Positions 45,088-57,425 of a stretch of 64,000 nucleotides of DNA are shown one piece after another. The stretch comes from Acholoe squamosa. Taxonomy: Eukaryota; Annelida; Polychaeta; Phyllodocida; Polynoidae. The stretch covers positions 51,388,785 to 51,452,784 of the forward strand of contig OX439039.1 of the NCBI GenBank assembly GCA_949317995.1, given 5' to 3'. The translations under genes and the position numbers were made by a program. Within the stretch, counting starts at the first letter, position 1, and each line of letters opens with the position of its first letter. The notes beneath the pieces are model-generated. The model had not been told where the DNA came from. It saw nothing but the letters and a program-made list of their open reading frames with translations, and did not search any database.

Positions 45088-47831
45088 CTACGAGGGACAG
45101 GTTTTTCAGCCATACATTCTGGAGCATAATGCCCCAGTTTCTGGCATCTGAAACATCTCCTCTGAGATTTGTCAACTCTCGGTCTCTTTAGAGCTTCTGT
45201 TAATCCGGCAATTAATGTTTCCATCATGTTAGTCGGAGCAACAGTGGCTGCTACAGTTGGGTTCGCCGTAGAGGCTACACTGCCAGGTTGAGTTGATCCG
45301 GAAGCTGTTTTACCAGCAACAGATCCTCCTCTCCCTCTCGAATGTACTTTCCTATACCGCTTTTGTCGGTAATACTTTCCAGCTACATGCACTGAACCAA
45401 TATAATCTCCGTTTTCATCGGAGACATATTCATCATTCTCATCAACTTCATTCGATTCAACCGGAGCTAATTGGGAAGTATCGTATACCGGAGCAGGTGT
45501 ACCTCCATATTGGAATGGAGCTGCTCTTATTGGATTAGGTCCGAGACCTACCAAACGTTTCTTCATGTCATGTCCATCGATTGCTATGAACAGATCACTG
45601 AAGGAAGTGTCATCTTTCCAAGAGTCCCAGACCACTTGCTTGTGATCCGGATCACGCAATCCACTGTAGAATTGTATAAACAATTCTTGTAGATAACAAT
45701 CATCATCGTGAGCCCAATTTGGACGTGCTTTCGAAAGCAAGTCCTGTAGCTCCAAACCAAAGACTTTGTGTGATTCTTTAGGTTTTTGTGTCCTCTTCTT
45801 AAAGCTTACCCACGGATCTTCTCTAACGATTGATCCGAAAAGGTATGCGGCACATTCGACCAGTTGATCATAAGTACCGTATATTCCGTAAGCTGCTCTC
45901 CATTGGTTGAGGGCCACTTTTCCGCCTTTATTTAACCAACAGATCAAATATGGCAGAGCTTCTTCTTTTGTCCAGCCACTACAATTGACTTCGTCAACAA
46001 AAGCTTGATACCTGTCCTTCCATGGATCATTAGAATCATATGGAGGGGGTATCCGTGCCTGCCTACGTGCCGGATTATTACATCCGCGTAGTCTATCTGC
46101 TTCTCGCATGCTCCAGTTCATGACTTCCATGCCGTCTGCTCCCTTTCGGTAGCAGTCAATGCCAAGGTTTTGTATACATTGGCTTCTATCAAAGATGGTT
46201 TGCATCCCTGCAGGCATAGAAGTTCTCCTGTTAGGTTTCTTGCCACCTCCTCCTGATCCTGATCCTCCGGATCCGGATCCTCCTGGGCCGCCTGGAGGGT
46301 TTCCTCCTGGTGGGCCATTATTATTATAGCCTCCAGATGAACCACCAGGGTATCCACTATTGTGACCGGTGTTTCCAGAAGAAGCATATCTAGGGTAAGA
46401 ATCATTTTGATTCCATCCCTGGTTATAGCTATTACCATTCTGATAATTGCCACTTCCCGATGGATTATAATTATTTCTATATCCATAGGAAGATGTTCTC
46501 GGTTGATGCGTACCGCCGTTGATATTGTTTTGTGGCGGATTTGGTCTCGGAAAACGTCCATCAGTAGGACCATTACCAGAACCTGGGGGTGGATTCGGTA
46601 ATCTTGGTACTGCTGGTGTACTGTGGCCGGGTTGGGGGAAATATGAAGGTGGTGTCAACATATGTCTCATTGGTCCGGGTGCTTTTGGTTGTGCCACGGG
46701 TGAATTATTATTATTCCCTGTAGCACCATCGTGAGTCGCTTTGATTTTGTGACTCAAATCTGGTATGGGTGGTGCTGGTCCTATCGTATCCAGCATTGGA
46801 ACTACTGGTTTAGATGCGGTTCCATTTACTGCAGCGTTATCCGGTTTCTTATAGATTCCGGATACCACATTCTTGTCAGCCCCATCATCAACGAATGGGC
46901 TGTATCTAATTGGGGTTGCATCTTTAGATGTCTTTCCCAACATTGTAGATACCACAGCTGGGTCTATATTACCTATAGTTAACTGGGCTGCTTCTACATA
47001 TTTATCTAGAGTTATTGCAGTAGCCTGCAATTCCTGAAGCTCATTCGTGAGTTTCTGTCTATCCTCCTCCAGTTGTTTGTTGTAAGCTATGATGCCTACC
47101 CGGATGGTCTCATTATCTTCAGCTTGTTTACTGCACTGAAGTTTCAATTTATCCAACTCCTCCTGATAATGGCGAATTTCGGATTCGAATTTTGTCTTAT
47201 CAAGGTTCAGTTGGTCGTTCGTATCTATGTATGTTTGGATACGAATGTGCCTATTGTCGTATTCTTTATTGAATGAATCTCTCATAGATTGAAGTTTTAG
47301 TTCTTCACTCTCGAGTTCTTTCATGTACTCGCTCCTTCTGGCTTCGAATTCCTTTCGCATGCCAGTTAGGTCCTCTTCCATTTGAAGTTTTTCATGCAGT
47401 ACTTCATCCTTAGCTTTGACCAAGGTATTTAAATTCTCGTTCAAAGTTACATAAGTTTCATTCAACAACAGGACATCCGGTCGTTTTAATTCTTCACCTT
47501 CCGGTACCGCATAGGTTAAGTCGCCATCTATAGCGCTATAATCTAATATTGGTAATTCGGGCCTGGGTAACCTATAAGGTAGTTCTCCGAATGTTACCCT
47601 TTTTCGCATTGGTGCCGGATGTTCTGGGTTAGTACTACCACCGACTTCGAACATCGAATCACATAATTCGTCAACAATTGAATGCTGGCCTATTAAGTTA
47701 CTATGTCTCTGTATGGACTGTTCGCGTCGTACAGAGTCTGGCAGATTCTCCTCACTATCATTATAGTGGGGTCCGGGATCTCTCCAGGATGCTGATTCTG
47801 CATCTTGTGGATCCGAATGGGCTTGGAGCAT
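45048..47831 (-). CDS. gag: Large Gag protein with coiled coil and CCHC knuckle
   Basis: The frame is open from inside the 5' LTR edge, but the first ATG is at 47831, giving about 927 codons; a non-AUG start nearer the primer site is possible. Numbered from 47945, the N-terminal third ends in a long Glu/Lys/Leu coiled coil (about 155-330). A Gly/Asn/Ser/Pro-rich low-complexity linker with NNNGPPGGNPPGG-like runs follows (about 400-600). Then comes a helical capsid-like region with SFKKRTQKPKESHKVFGLEL and YSGLRDPDH. The zinc knuckle CFRCQKLGHYAPEC lies at 931-944. A Ty3/Gypsy gag is usually 300-500 residues, so this one carries a large N-terminal extension and linker. Confidence 0.92.
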   Translation of the reverse strand: MLQAHSDPQDAESASWRDPGPHYNDSEENLPDSVRREQSIQRHSNLIGQHSIVDELCDSMFEVGGSTNPEHPAPMRKRVTFGELPYRLPRPELPILDYSAIDGDLTYAVPEGEELKRPDVLLLNETYVTLNENLNTLVKAKDEVLHEKLQMEEDLTGMRKEFEARRSEYMKELESEELKLQSMRDSFNKEYDNRHIRIQTYIDTNDQLNLDKTKFESEIRHYQEELDKLKLQCSKQAEDNETIRVGIIAYNKQLEEDRQKLTNELQELQATAITLDKYVEAAQLTIGNIDPAVVSTMLGKTSKDATPIRYSPFVDDGADKNVVSGIYKKPDNAAVNGTASKPVVPMLDTIGPAPPIPDLSHKIKATHDGATGNNNNSPVAQPKAPGPMRHMLTPPSYFPQPGHSTPAVPRLPNPPPGSGNGPTDGRFPRPNPPQNNINGGTHQPRTSSYGYRNNYNPSGSGNYQNGNSYNQGWNQNDSYPRYASSGNTGHNSGYPGGSSGGYNNNGPPGGNPPGGPGGSGSGGSGSGGGGKKPNRRTSMPAGMQTIFDRSQCIQNLGIDCYRKGADGMEVMNWSMREADRLRGCNNPARRQARIPPPYDSNDPWKDRYQAFVDEVNCSGWTKEEALPYLICWLNKGGKVALNQWRAAYGIYGTYDQLVECAAYLFGSIVREDPWVSFKKRTQKPKESHKVFGLELQDLLSKARPNWAHDDDCYLQELFIQFYSGLRDPDHKQVVWDSWKDDTSFSDLFIAIDGHDMKKRLVGLGPNPIRAAPFQYGGTPAPVYDTSQLAPVESNEVDENDEYVSDENGDYIGSVHVAGKYYRQKRYRKVHSRGRGGSVAGKTASGSTQPGSVASTANPTVAATVAPTNMMETLIAGLTEALKRPRVDKSQRRCFRCQKLGHYAPECMAEKPVPRRQESVSGVRTEEN

Positions 47832-47957
47832 TAGCGATCCATTTCCATTCTCTTGGGCAAGTGATTGCCCTGCTGGGTTAGCTTCCCTAAGGGTGTCTAA
47901 CCCATGTACTAGCCGTTCGGACGTTATAACGTCCGGGCTATACACCAGAATTAACTG

Positions 47958-47969
47958 GTCACGGCACCA
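47958..47969 (-). other. Primer-binding site, tRNA-His type
   Basis: On the minus strand TGGTGCCGTGAC starts one base inside the 5' LTR. The 12 bases match the complement of the 3' end of animal tRNA-His plus CCA, from memory; the next bases diverge. Confidence 0.7.
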
Positions 47970-47970
47970 G

Positions 47971-48345
47971 TGTAAGGGTTTGTGGCCTTACGGACCTGGG
48001 GGGTTCGGGTCTTACGATTCGGAAAGAAAGAGTAAGACAGTATTCCAAGTGTATGCCAACGGATAGGTTTATTACTTAATGCACACTCACGGCTGCCGAA
48101 TGATATCAAAGAGGCAGCTAATATTAAAAAGCAGTGGTCTACATAGTGCGGAGGCCAGAAGGGCCTCTGACGTAGCGGCTGAGCCCTGGGCTTTATATAC
48201 GGACCCAGGTGTTCGTCGTCAGATGTCCCCACAGACCCGGATCGGTGCTGCCACCTATCCGGAACCTGAGGAACGTCCGACGACTCGACTCACCCGCCAC
48301 GTCAGACGGTACCCAACTCCTATGGTAGTAAAGTGTACCTCTACA
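47971..48345 (-). repeat. 5' LTR of the large element
   Basis: An identical copy of 35501-35875. The minus-strand TATATAAAG (complement at 48191-48199) would drive the gag-pol transcript, with AATAAA downstream setting the 3' end in the other LTR. Confidence 0.97.
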
Positions 48346-48349
48346 ATAT

Positions 48350-51300
48350 TTTCACGTGCATGTACATAATCTGCCCATGAATATCGAGGCGTGCAGGCAT
48401 TTCAGACACCGTCTGATTTCATGGTTGAATTCCAATTTATACCTCTTTTATGTATGCAGCACCATACATTATAAATTTTGATGTTTTTTTTTAATTTATC
48501 CTGGAGAGGAAGGACACTTTTTGATGTCTGTTTTTGTTGTTGTTCAATATTTCTTTCACCTGGATTCAAATTGAATTGAGTCACCCTTCCCCCTGTACCA
48601 GTTACACCAGTTCATGTTTCCTCGTACCAATGTGCATGTGCACTGTAAATCGATAGCTGCGTGGGTTATGCATGCATGAGAGAATTGTCTGACTGTAGAT
48701 AGTTATTTACGATTGCTATGGAAACTTCGTTGTCAACAAAACAAACTTATAGTAGGTATTTGCTACGGTAGTGAGGGTGGAATTTTCCCAATTATACACA
48801 GAGCTATTTTTGGACATAGTAATTGACCGTGAAAAGGTAGTCACCTAGTGAATGTAGAAAATGTATTTATGAACCTTGCATCTCCTTCCTCTAGATCCTG
48901 CCTTTTTAATGTGTCATTTCCCCTCCACTACCCCAACACTGCGGACGACATACATCCCTTTTTAATCCCCAAATTAATTGCCCAAATCATGCTAGGGTGC
49001 TCCAGTGGGAGGGCAATGTTTCATAGATGAGGAAATAATCCTGTGAATGCATTAAAACATCTCACACTGAATCTCACCGTGTAACGAATTCAACCAAGGG
49101 GCATGAATCAATGTTCTCCAGGGGGTGTTGTGGCCTACTTAGTGGTAGTCTACAGTAAAGAAGAAAAGTGGAGGAGGTAATTGTGCCCCATCCAATAGCC
49201 GCAGGTACGAAACATGTAAATCATCTGGCGTTGATATAAATACGTATCCAATGAACAAAATGCTGTTTTGAGTAGTGAACACTAAACACTGAACTGTAGA
49301 TCAACTGTAGATCCAAGAGAGGAAGGGTCAAATTTTAGTGCTTCTGAAATACAGCAGATATTGTGCCATGACATTTCCTAAAAGAGAGAAGAAAAAACAG
49401 ATGTTCAGTGGCAAGATTACTTCTTCTTTAAGACATTTAAAAGAATAGAATAAGTCTGCAGATAGGGGCTTGTGTAGGGGCATGGATGTATATTTCGTAC
49501 AGTCAGAACAGTATGATACAACCACCATCATGGAAGTAATCATCACAAAGTTAGAACAAAGAGTAAATATTTGATAAGTGATAGTAGGTGCGTATGTGTA
49601 TATCTATTTTTCTTTCTTTCACATGTGAAATCTATCAATTCCATGTCAGGTTAACAACGAACATGCCACTTACAGGCAAAATGTACACTGGCTTATTTCG
49701 CGGGATGCAACTTTTCCTAACGGTTTAGGAATTCCAAATTAAAACTTTGACTGCAATTCCAATGCGTTTTGCCTTTTTAAATTCATGAAAATTAGGACAG
49801 TTGCAGAATTCTCAGTGATCAGGGAGTTCCATATCTGCGTTTGTAACAGGTTAGTCTGTACTTTCGAGGATACAATTGAGCCCTTTATAGATAGACACCA
49901 CCATATTGGAATACCCAAAATTGCCACAGGGAGGCTATAATACCTGCAAGATATGTCTGCATTCCAGGTTTAAGTACCACCTTTGGAACATTAGGTCTGT
50001 GACTCTACCAAGGAGCATGACTATTACACCTTCATGGAGGATGATGGGTGGGAAAGGGTCCCTATGACAACCAGCAATGTCTTCCATACTGATTGAGACT
50101 CTGTATATATAGTGTTGACTGAGCATGTCTTGTACTGTGCGACCACCAGTACTACCCTCCTCTTAATGCTTCCCTTTCTCAGGAAAACCTTTCGATGGAT
50201 GAGTTCATGGCAGTTCTCAACCAGGTTTGATTCTTTGGATCATTTGATTTCTGAATGGGAGGGGAGATCTCAGGAACTGTTGAGGCGGCTGGAACTCGGT
50301 TACCACAGTGGCAGTGTGGGAATGGTGACTTGGGAGCAGCAAATATAGTATGTATACATTACAGGTACCCCAGCCCTAAGGTTTTTGTGTGAAAACCGGG
50401 TCAAACACTATGCACCCGACCACAAACCCATTGTGACATTCTCTAGCACCTACAGCTCTAAGGTCACGAATCACGAATATGACAATAAGGAGGTGTTTGC
50501 TTTGCAGGCTTAGACACAGCTGGTTTCAGGATATGTATTACATTTTAGCATACAGTTTTTTTTCAGCTATGCCTATAATTATCAAAATTCGCGCTAAGGG
50601 GGGATGAACTAACACAATGACGACCGTCGTTGCTCATTATGACAATGTACATTTGTAAGATTGATTAACTAGTTTGATTTGTATGTATACTCTTACAGCC
50701 AGCTCGCGTGTTTCTCATCTGAAAAACAGATTTTGCTAAAACGACCAAAAGAAAAAGGGAGTCTATTCACGTAGGAAGTTTAGCTTAACTTTATACCAGA
50801 GACCAATTAAGTACAGCATTACAAATCAAGATCTCATGTTCATTTTGTTGCCATGATGAGTCATAGTGATACATGAATCATCTCAATGAAGCTAGTTGAG
50901 AAGCCAAATGTTTTCCAATTTTAAAGAGGGCTGTGAAGGCAAGATATCGAAATTCAAGAAACCTTTGCGCACATGATGCAGATAATGATCCTTGTGTACG
51001 CTTCTATCCTAAACATCGCACCTAAATCAAAATGGAAACATTTGGCATGACCAGAATAGAATAAAGTCCCTCCTTGCTGCTCAGTCAGGACTTGGGGGCG
51101 GCACCCCCATGTAAAACTCTTCATATTCAGGATTATACAATTCAAAAACTTTGACCGTGTCAACACTCTATGGTGAAGAAGTATTGAAATGCTATTAGAA
51201 TTCCAGACAAGGGTCTGACACATCATTATGGACATTTACTGCAATCTTGAGCATTGTTGGAATCAATGTCTATTCATATGAGATGAGGATTTTCTTTTCA

Positions 51301-51388
51301 CACAGTTATTTACATAAATCCATTCCGCCTAACATTGACCAAGTCGAACAGAGAAATGTGCCAACAGTTGACCACTGGTCTGTATACA

Positions 51389-51475
<87 letters not shown>

Positions 51476-54400
51476 GAGAGATATTTGCATACGTTATGAG
51501 TAAGTTGAAGTCACGGTTTATGAAAAGATATGGCCAACATGAATTCTTTATCTCAATTTCACTCTTTTTACCAGAGTCGAAAGCTGTGTCCTAAAAAGAG
51601 GCCAACATATTCCCCTTGGCCAAAAAGTCTATGAACATTTCTATTCCTTAATTGTTTCAAATATTGTGTATATTGGCAAAACTATGCACGTATGGTGTTC
51701 ACTAGCAAAAACACCAGAAAAAGGTTTATAGTATCAATGCAATGCATCGAGCTAAAAGTTATAGACTAAAGTACTATGCTCTCCTTAAAGTGTTACTTAT
51801 CCATTCACTCTATTACAAGTAGGACCAAAGCAGTGTTTCAAGCTTGACTATAGATTAAAAGGGGCCATCGTATAATCATTGGATTCATTAGAAGATAGAA
51901 CCTTCATTCACTGGACACACTTCAGATTTTTTGGTTAGAGTGAGGAAGCCTTATTATATTGATCAAAGGGAGTAGTATACAACGGCCAAACGACAGACTA
52001 CAGAGCTCTTCTTCACGCCTTGTCGTGCCTGGCCAATGAAAATCATTATCTCTCAAACTGAGTGGATGGATACACTGAGATACAAAATATACTTGATTTA
52101 GATGCCTGCAGCCATCTTATGCTTTAAAGTAAATTAATTACAAAGGGAAGTTATGTTCGCACAAGCTACATAATTATCAAATCCAACTCTTTAGATAAAG
52201 GGACTTGCCCCAAAAGCTGGGCTTCTGAAAGTCTGAGCTTCTGAGTTGCTGAATAGGACCCTAACAGGTTGCTTGCAGGTTACTTATAGCAAAGCAGGGC
52301 CGAAGATAAAAACCGTTGTGTAAATTGAGCTATATTTTGGCAGTCTTTGAGTCAATTAAGTCAGCAGCGAGTTGCTGGTGCAATTTTCAAGGTGTCGCTG
52401 AACTAGAAGCCTATTCATAATGTTTGGCGAGTATTCCTCATTTTTATGTAAAGTAAGTGAATTTTCAGGCAAGTTCCCTGATTTTAAGAATAGTGTGCAA
52501 TTCTAAAAAAAAAAAGAAATATTTGCCAGACTTGAATTCTGGCAAACAATCCTTTTGGCAAATCTTCTACAACATATAGAAAAAGAGTTAATTTGACATT
52601 TTAGGATACCTCCAGGAGGTGTCCTAGAATGTGTTTTATGAATTACACCACAATAACCAAAGAGAGAATTTCAAAAGAGTATTTTAAGGCATGCACGTCT
52701 TGCCTCATAGGGAGTGATAAAAGTTGGTGAGAAGTACGATTTTCACACTCTTTGTGAATTTTCACTCTCTTTAACTTTGTGAATAACCTTCCAGGCCTAC
52801 CCATGGATACTTTAAAAAAATGAATTTATAAATGTCATCAAAATTTGAACTAACCAACCTAGGGTTTGGAAAAGGATAGGACGCGGCCAAAAGGAGGGGC
52901 GGACCCCCTATCTGAGCAACATTATGGGGGCAAAATAAGCAATAGTCTTAATTACAGTCAAAAGGATTCGTCACTCTAAATCTAAAAAATCCTCCATGAA
53001 ATACAGAAAAAGAGAGAAAGATCTATTCTTTCTTGATTATGCAATTAAAGACCTCCAACTATCATTGGCGTTAAGGCAGAGTCTGGTGTGTACATGTATA
53101 ACCCTAAACAGAGTAATCTGGTCAGTTTACAGCCAGAGGATAGACTGGGCAATGGACAATTTCCTTCTAGACAATAAGGTCTTTTTAAAACATTTACCTA
53201 AGAATCTGGACGTTCATCATAGGCTATATATATTGATCATAATTCACGCATACTTGAAGCATATGCATGGTGACTGATGAAAGGACTTACTCGACCTATA
53301 CATATTTTATTCACGGTATTTTGAAGAGTGTCAAGACGCAGGAAGAGCCAAGAGAAATAACACCCCAAATCTATTTGCAAATATGAATATAGCCTACTGA
53401 GTACGGGGCGGCCGAACGTAAAGAATATTTGCACAAATCTCAAGAGGCTAGTGGGCCTGGGGAATACGGTATATAACCTGTAGGTACAGGGGTGACATTC
53501 ACAAATAAAAAAAAAACCAACTTTTTGCATTACATCATGGCACCAGAGAGAATTCACACATAAAGTTTCCATAAAGTGCATACTAGCCTGCTGAATCCAA
53601 TTTAAGTAGAAGTAGATTTAATGGTTACACCCAAATCACCAGGATAGGTCATTATCGTCTGGTAAAATAGCGGTCACTCTGCATAGCCAAGGGACACCAA
53701 TGCTGGTCATAATAGAGAGGGAGGGGAGTCATCACCACGGTCACCTTTTCTATAGGCTGCAGTCACCAATAGGTAAACCTCCCCCTCACTGCCTGCTTTA
53801 TACCAGCTTAAGAGCCTGTGTGTCCATTCAGGCCCTGGAGAGGATAGGTCTCCCACCCTAGGGCCCTATCCGACATTTACCTGACATTAGCATTCCCAAG
53901 GAGACGCTACAAGACACGATTCGATAAATAACCTGTGATTACACACTGACCTACCTCCTTGTAGGTACAGTATGGGGACTAAGGCTGCCTCTATAGCCCA
54001 TCTCATTGTACTTAGTATGTCTGACTATCTTGTTACCTCATACAACATATAATAGCTGAAAATGATGTCCTTTCCTTGGAAACCAGCGGACAGAATGCTT
54101 TATATCTACATGTAATGCATACCCCGGCAGTTTCCAAGCAGTCTCTTGTAACTATTTATTGGCCACTATGATCCTCCTGCTCGGGAGGCTCCTCTTGCCT
54201 TATGGACATTTTGATGTGCTTAGTCTATGTAGGTATCCGGCTTTATGTATCTATTACTTTTGGTAAGGAGTGCCATTTCCGGAGCTTGGCAACCACATAA
54301 GTTAATAATACTTGGTACTGGCATATATCAAACCGGGAATAGAATTTACAGTCGGGGAATGGGTCATACATGGAAGAGCAAACAACTCTCTGAATGCTAT

Positions 54401-55363
54401 AGTTATGACCATAAAATTAAAACACCATTGGCTACATTAATACATCTTCTCTAAAAATGAAACTGTGGGTATGACTGACACAGACCCTGTGCCATGGGGG
54501 TAGGGTGGGTTAGATTCAATGTTGAGGATAAGCACGGTGAGGTCCACACCGTGGAGGTATTTGCTATGATTGATCTGATCGTTTACACGCTAGCCTCCTG
54601 ACCCATTTGGATCATTACTCAGGAGCACGTGCCCAGCCTTGGATCCCACTTGCCACAATTGAATCCTCATCATCTCACTCCCCCATCCCAACTCCATTGT
54701 CTTGTTCTTCCTCCCAGTGCAGTCCACATGCTTATAGCAGAGATATGGCACTTGGACCTAACAAGCTATGTTAAAGCAATAACTGGCTCAGCCCCCCCCC
54801 ATCCACCCCATCAAAAACAACAAAATAAAAGAAAGTATCCATTTGCAACATGTTAACAAGACCTCATACTCAATACCTCAGTCATCATAGACCCACATTT
54901 ATCCTTCTTACAACCACTAACGGTGTGACACATCCGGGATAAGGTGTTGTTTTAGACTTTTTATTTCGCCTTTTTATTCTAAGTGCACCATGTTTGCAGT
55001 GTAAATCCCTTCTTGGCATTAAGCTTAAAACTTTTTCCTCACCTGGCAACAGCAGCGTTTTTCTCCAGCCCATGAACAGGCAAAGTTCCCACCTGGTCGT
55101 AGTACCGTGTCTTCTAGTAGTTACCTCCCTTTTATGTAGTCCTTCCCCTCAGAGGGCGTGTATTAAAGAGCGTGTCCCCCTTGTAGGAGGGGGCAGGGAC
55201 AGCAATAAGAGTCCCTATCCAGTAAAGTCACACTGACATTTCAACCTCCTCTTGACTCCTACTGTAACTCTTGTCTTCCACCCTCTCACATGTACCTATC
55301 TCTCCGCATCATCCTCCACGGTGGCTTTAAGCTGGTGCCAGGTGCCTGCCTGCTTTTCTCCAG
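48350..55363. other. Non-genic stretch with one AT microsatellite
   Basis: Seven kilobases without a supported gene. Long AT tract at 51392-51472. Local frames (for example near 53000 and 53500) lack family resemblance and splice context. Confidence 0.4.
51392..51472. repeat. (AT)n microsatellite
   Basis: About 40 uninterrupted AT units, able to form a cruciform. Confidence 0.95.
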
Positions 55364-55432
55364 GTGGGGGAGAGCAAGTCACGCCTGCTGCTCCAGGACT
55401 GGTGTGCGCAGTCTGTTGGTCCCACCTGGTGT
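55364..55432 (+). CDS. Possible internal host exon
   Basis: An acceptor with a strong pyrimidine tract (ending TTTTCTCCAG) and a consensus donor GTGAGTAAG bound 69 nt that are open in all three frames. One frame reads VGESKSRLLLQDWCAQSVG. No family is recognised, and a partner exon cannot be fixed. Splice-site quality is the main support. Confidence 0.3.
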
Positions 55433-55733
55433 GTGAGTAAGAGTGTGACTATGGTGGAGCCCCCAGCACCTTCCCCTCCTACCTACCTACTTCCCTACCC
55501 CTACCTCATAGTCCCCGTTCTCAACCTGTCACCGCAGTCCCCTTCCACACGGCGGCGCCACTGTCGATGCATCGATGCATGGTGACGTCACAGAGTTATT
55601 AGGCCAGTCTCTGGGTATCAAGGATGATTGATGATTTTCACAGGGATATTTCATGTATCATTGTAGCTAAGACAGGGTAGCATGTATATATTTCGTCTGA
55701 TGGGTTAAAGAGAAAGAGTCTAGGATAGGAACT

Positions 55734-55804
<71 letters not shown>

Positions 55805-56607
55805 CACCATGTTCCAGTTACCACTGAAAAAAACACGCATTTCTTAACAGCTCTATAACAAAAATAATTGCCCTTTACCGAGATTGCAATGTTTGCCCAG
55901 GACCAGGTGCAGTGGCATTGCGTTTGCGGTTGGGGGAGGGGTAGTGTTAGAAACATACCAGGACATGAGTTTTTTTTAAATGTTGACATCATCTGAACTG
56001 GGAATGCAAATGTACTTTTGGTCCAGGCTCTTTTGATATCCTCGCCTCTTGATGGCCGGCCCTCATCTTCCACAGAGATCCTCTCGAGCTGGACTGCCCT
56101 CTGTCTCCAATGTCTCTAAGCCTCAAATGGTAATCTGAACAGCTAGCCTTTTATTGTAGACATAACATTTTATTGTAGACATCACATAAGATTTCCATTG
56201 AAGGAAAATGAGATACCCATTATCCCACAAATAAGTAATAAACCCTCAGCTCTTGCTCTTTATAGCTAGGGCGGCATGTTACTAGAATAATGATGGAATC
56301 AGTGGATTATCCTCCACACCTTTCCAGAATGAACACTCAAGAAATCAGATCCCAGGTTGAAATTGATTATACACGCCGCGTATAGGTGCATGTTGGATAG
56401 GAAGCTGGGTTAAAGAAAGATGGATCTAGCCTTAGGGGTAGGACGATAGCTTGGTTGAGTGAAAGATCGAGTAAACAATGTATACAGCAATGTATAAGAT
56501 AAATTTAGCGGGCAAAGTATCATATATCATGCCAGATAAAAGATATCGCAGGGCCCACAAAATATAATGATCGATAGACCTGCTGACAATGATGAAAACA
56601 TTACAAC
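55433..56607. other. Non-genic stretch with a GA microsatellite
   Basis: Contains a 14-bp palindrome ATGCATCGATGCAT beside a CRE palindrome TGACGTCA (55583-55590), and the GA tract. No gene is seen. Confidence 0.4.
55735..55801. repeat. (GA)n microsatellite
   Basis: About 33 GA units. The Ser-Leu repeat frame on the minus strand is an artefact of it. Confidence 0.95.
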
Positions 56608-56760
56608 TGATGTGGAGTTATTAAAACCAATCATACAAGAGAGTGCATATTTACATCAAAGAGTGTAATAAAAGCGTCAATGCTGATGTGGAGTTATTAA
56701 AACCAATCATACAAGAGAGTGCATATTTACATCAAAGAGTGTAATAAAAGCGTCAATGCT
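56608..56760. repeat. 76-bp perfect tandem duplication
   Basis: Two identical units, 56608-56683 and 56684-56759, each starting TGATGTGGAGTTATTAAAAC. A recent duplication or an assembly artefact. Confidence 0.9.
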
Positions 56761-57071
56761 TAAAATAGTCTGTGATCACAGAATGATGCAACCTTCAACA
56801 AAGAATGCTTATTTCTTCGCGGCCGACATTGCCAAGCCAAGGACACAAATGCTGCCCAAAGCAATAATGCACGTGGAAGTATAATTATGAATAGGGGACC
56901 TTGGAACCCATAATGAAAGACTCAGTGACAGGGAGGTGTTGTCTGAAGTCCAGATACAGATACATGTACCAGACATAATGTAGACTCAACCAAAGATAAG
57001 ACCGTCAAAGCATCAGGACCCTAATTTATATTTAGAAGACAGCTGTTCTGAAAAAATCGATGTAATGACCC

Positions 57072-57425
57072 TATGGATATTGGAGGGTGTTTCACATACC
57101 TAAAGACACTTTTGACTACCATTGGCGTCACCTACTGCATGGAGACACTCCAGCTAGTCATTCAGAGATTATACAATCGATTCCCTTTAACTCAGAGACG
57201 ATGTCTAGACTAATGTGTAGGTTGGCCCATGAGTATCAAGGTATTGATCGAAAACATTGTATCAGATCAATAACCTTATCTCCCGCAACTGTTATTCTAT
57301 TGCATAATATTGCTGGACCTCATAACATGAACTATACTGTAGTGTTAGTAGTAAGAGACGATAATGGCCATCCCTATACTATGCATATAGGAAATCCCAT
57401 AAGATTTTTACCTATGCACCGATGA
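57072..57425 (+). CDS. Unrecognised coding-like frame
   Basis: About 117 codons open after a TGA; the first ATG is only at 57201. The translation is compositionally protein-like (for example IDRKHCIRSITLSPATVILL and MNYTVVLVVRDDNGHPYTMH) with no repeat. No domain is recognised. It may be an exon, a piece of a decayed transposon or gene, or chance. Confidence 0.25.
   Translation, partial: YGYWRVFHIPKDTFDYHWRHLLHGDTPASHSEIIQSIPFNSETMSRLMCRLAHEYQGIDRKHCIRSITLSPATVILLHNIAGPHNMNYTVVLVVRDDNGHPYTMHIGNPIRFLPMHR

Larger units (their letters stand above)
35501..48345 (-). mobile_element. Large Ty3/Gypsy LTR element with a third, non-env ORF
   Basis: It is 12,845 bp. The 375-bp LTRs (35501-35875, 47971-48345) look identical by eye, and ATAT flanks both ends (35497-35500 and 48346-48349). 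Minus-strand order is LTR, primer-binding site, gag, pol (PR-RT-RH-IN), CpG-rich spacer, third ORF, 1.5-kb AT-rich tail, polypurine tract, LTR. The domain order RT-RNase H-integrase makes it Ty3/Gypsy (Metaviridae). All three long frames are open, so the element looks whole, and the identical LTRs say it inserted very recently. It is large for the family (typically 5-8 kb) because of the big gag, the extra ORF and the long tail. Confidence 0.97.

Noticed and set aside
41318-47276. Plus-strand ORFs antisense to gag and pol
   Set aside because: Shadows; no independent features such as domains or promoters.
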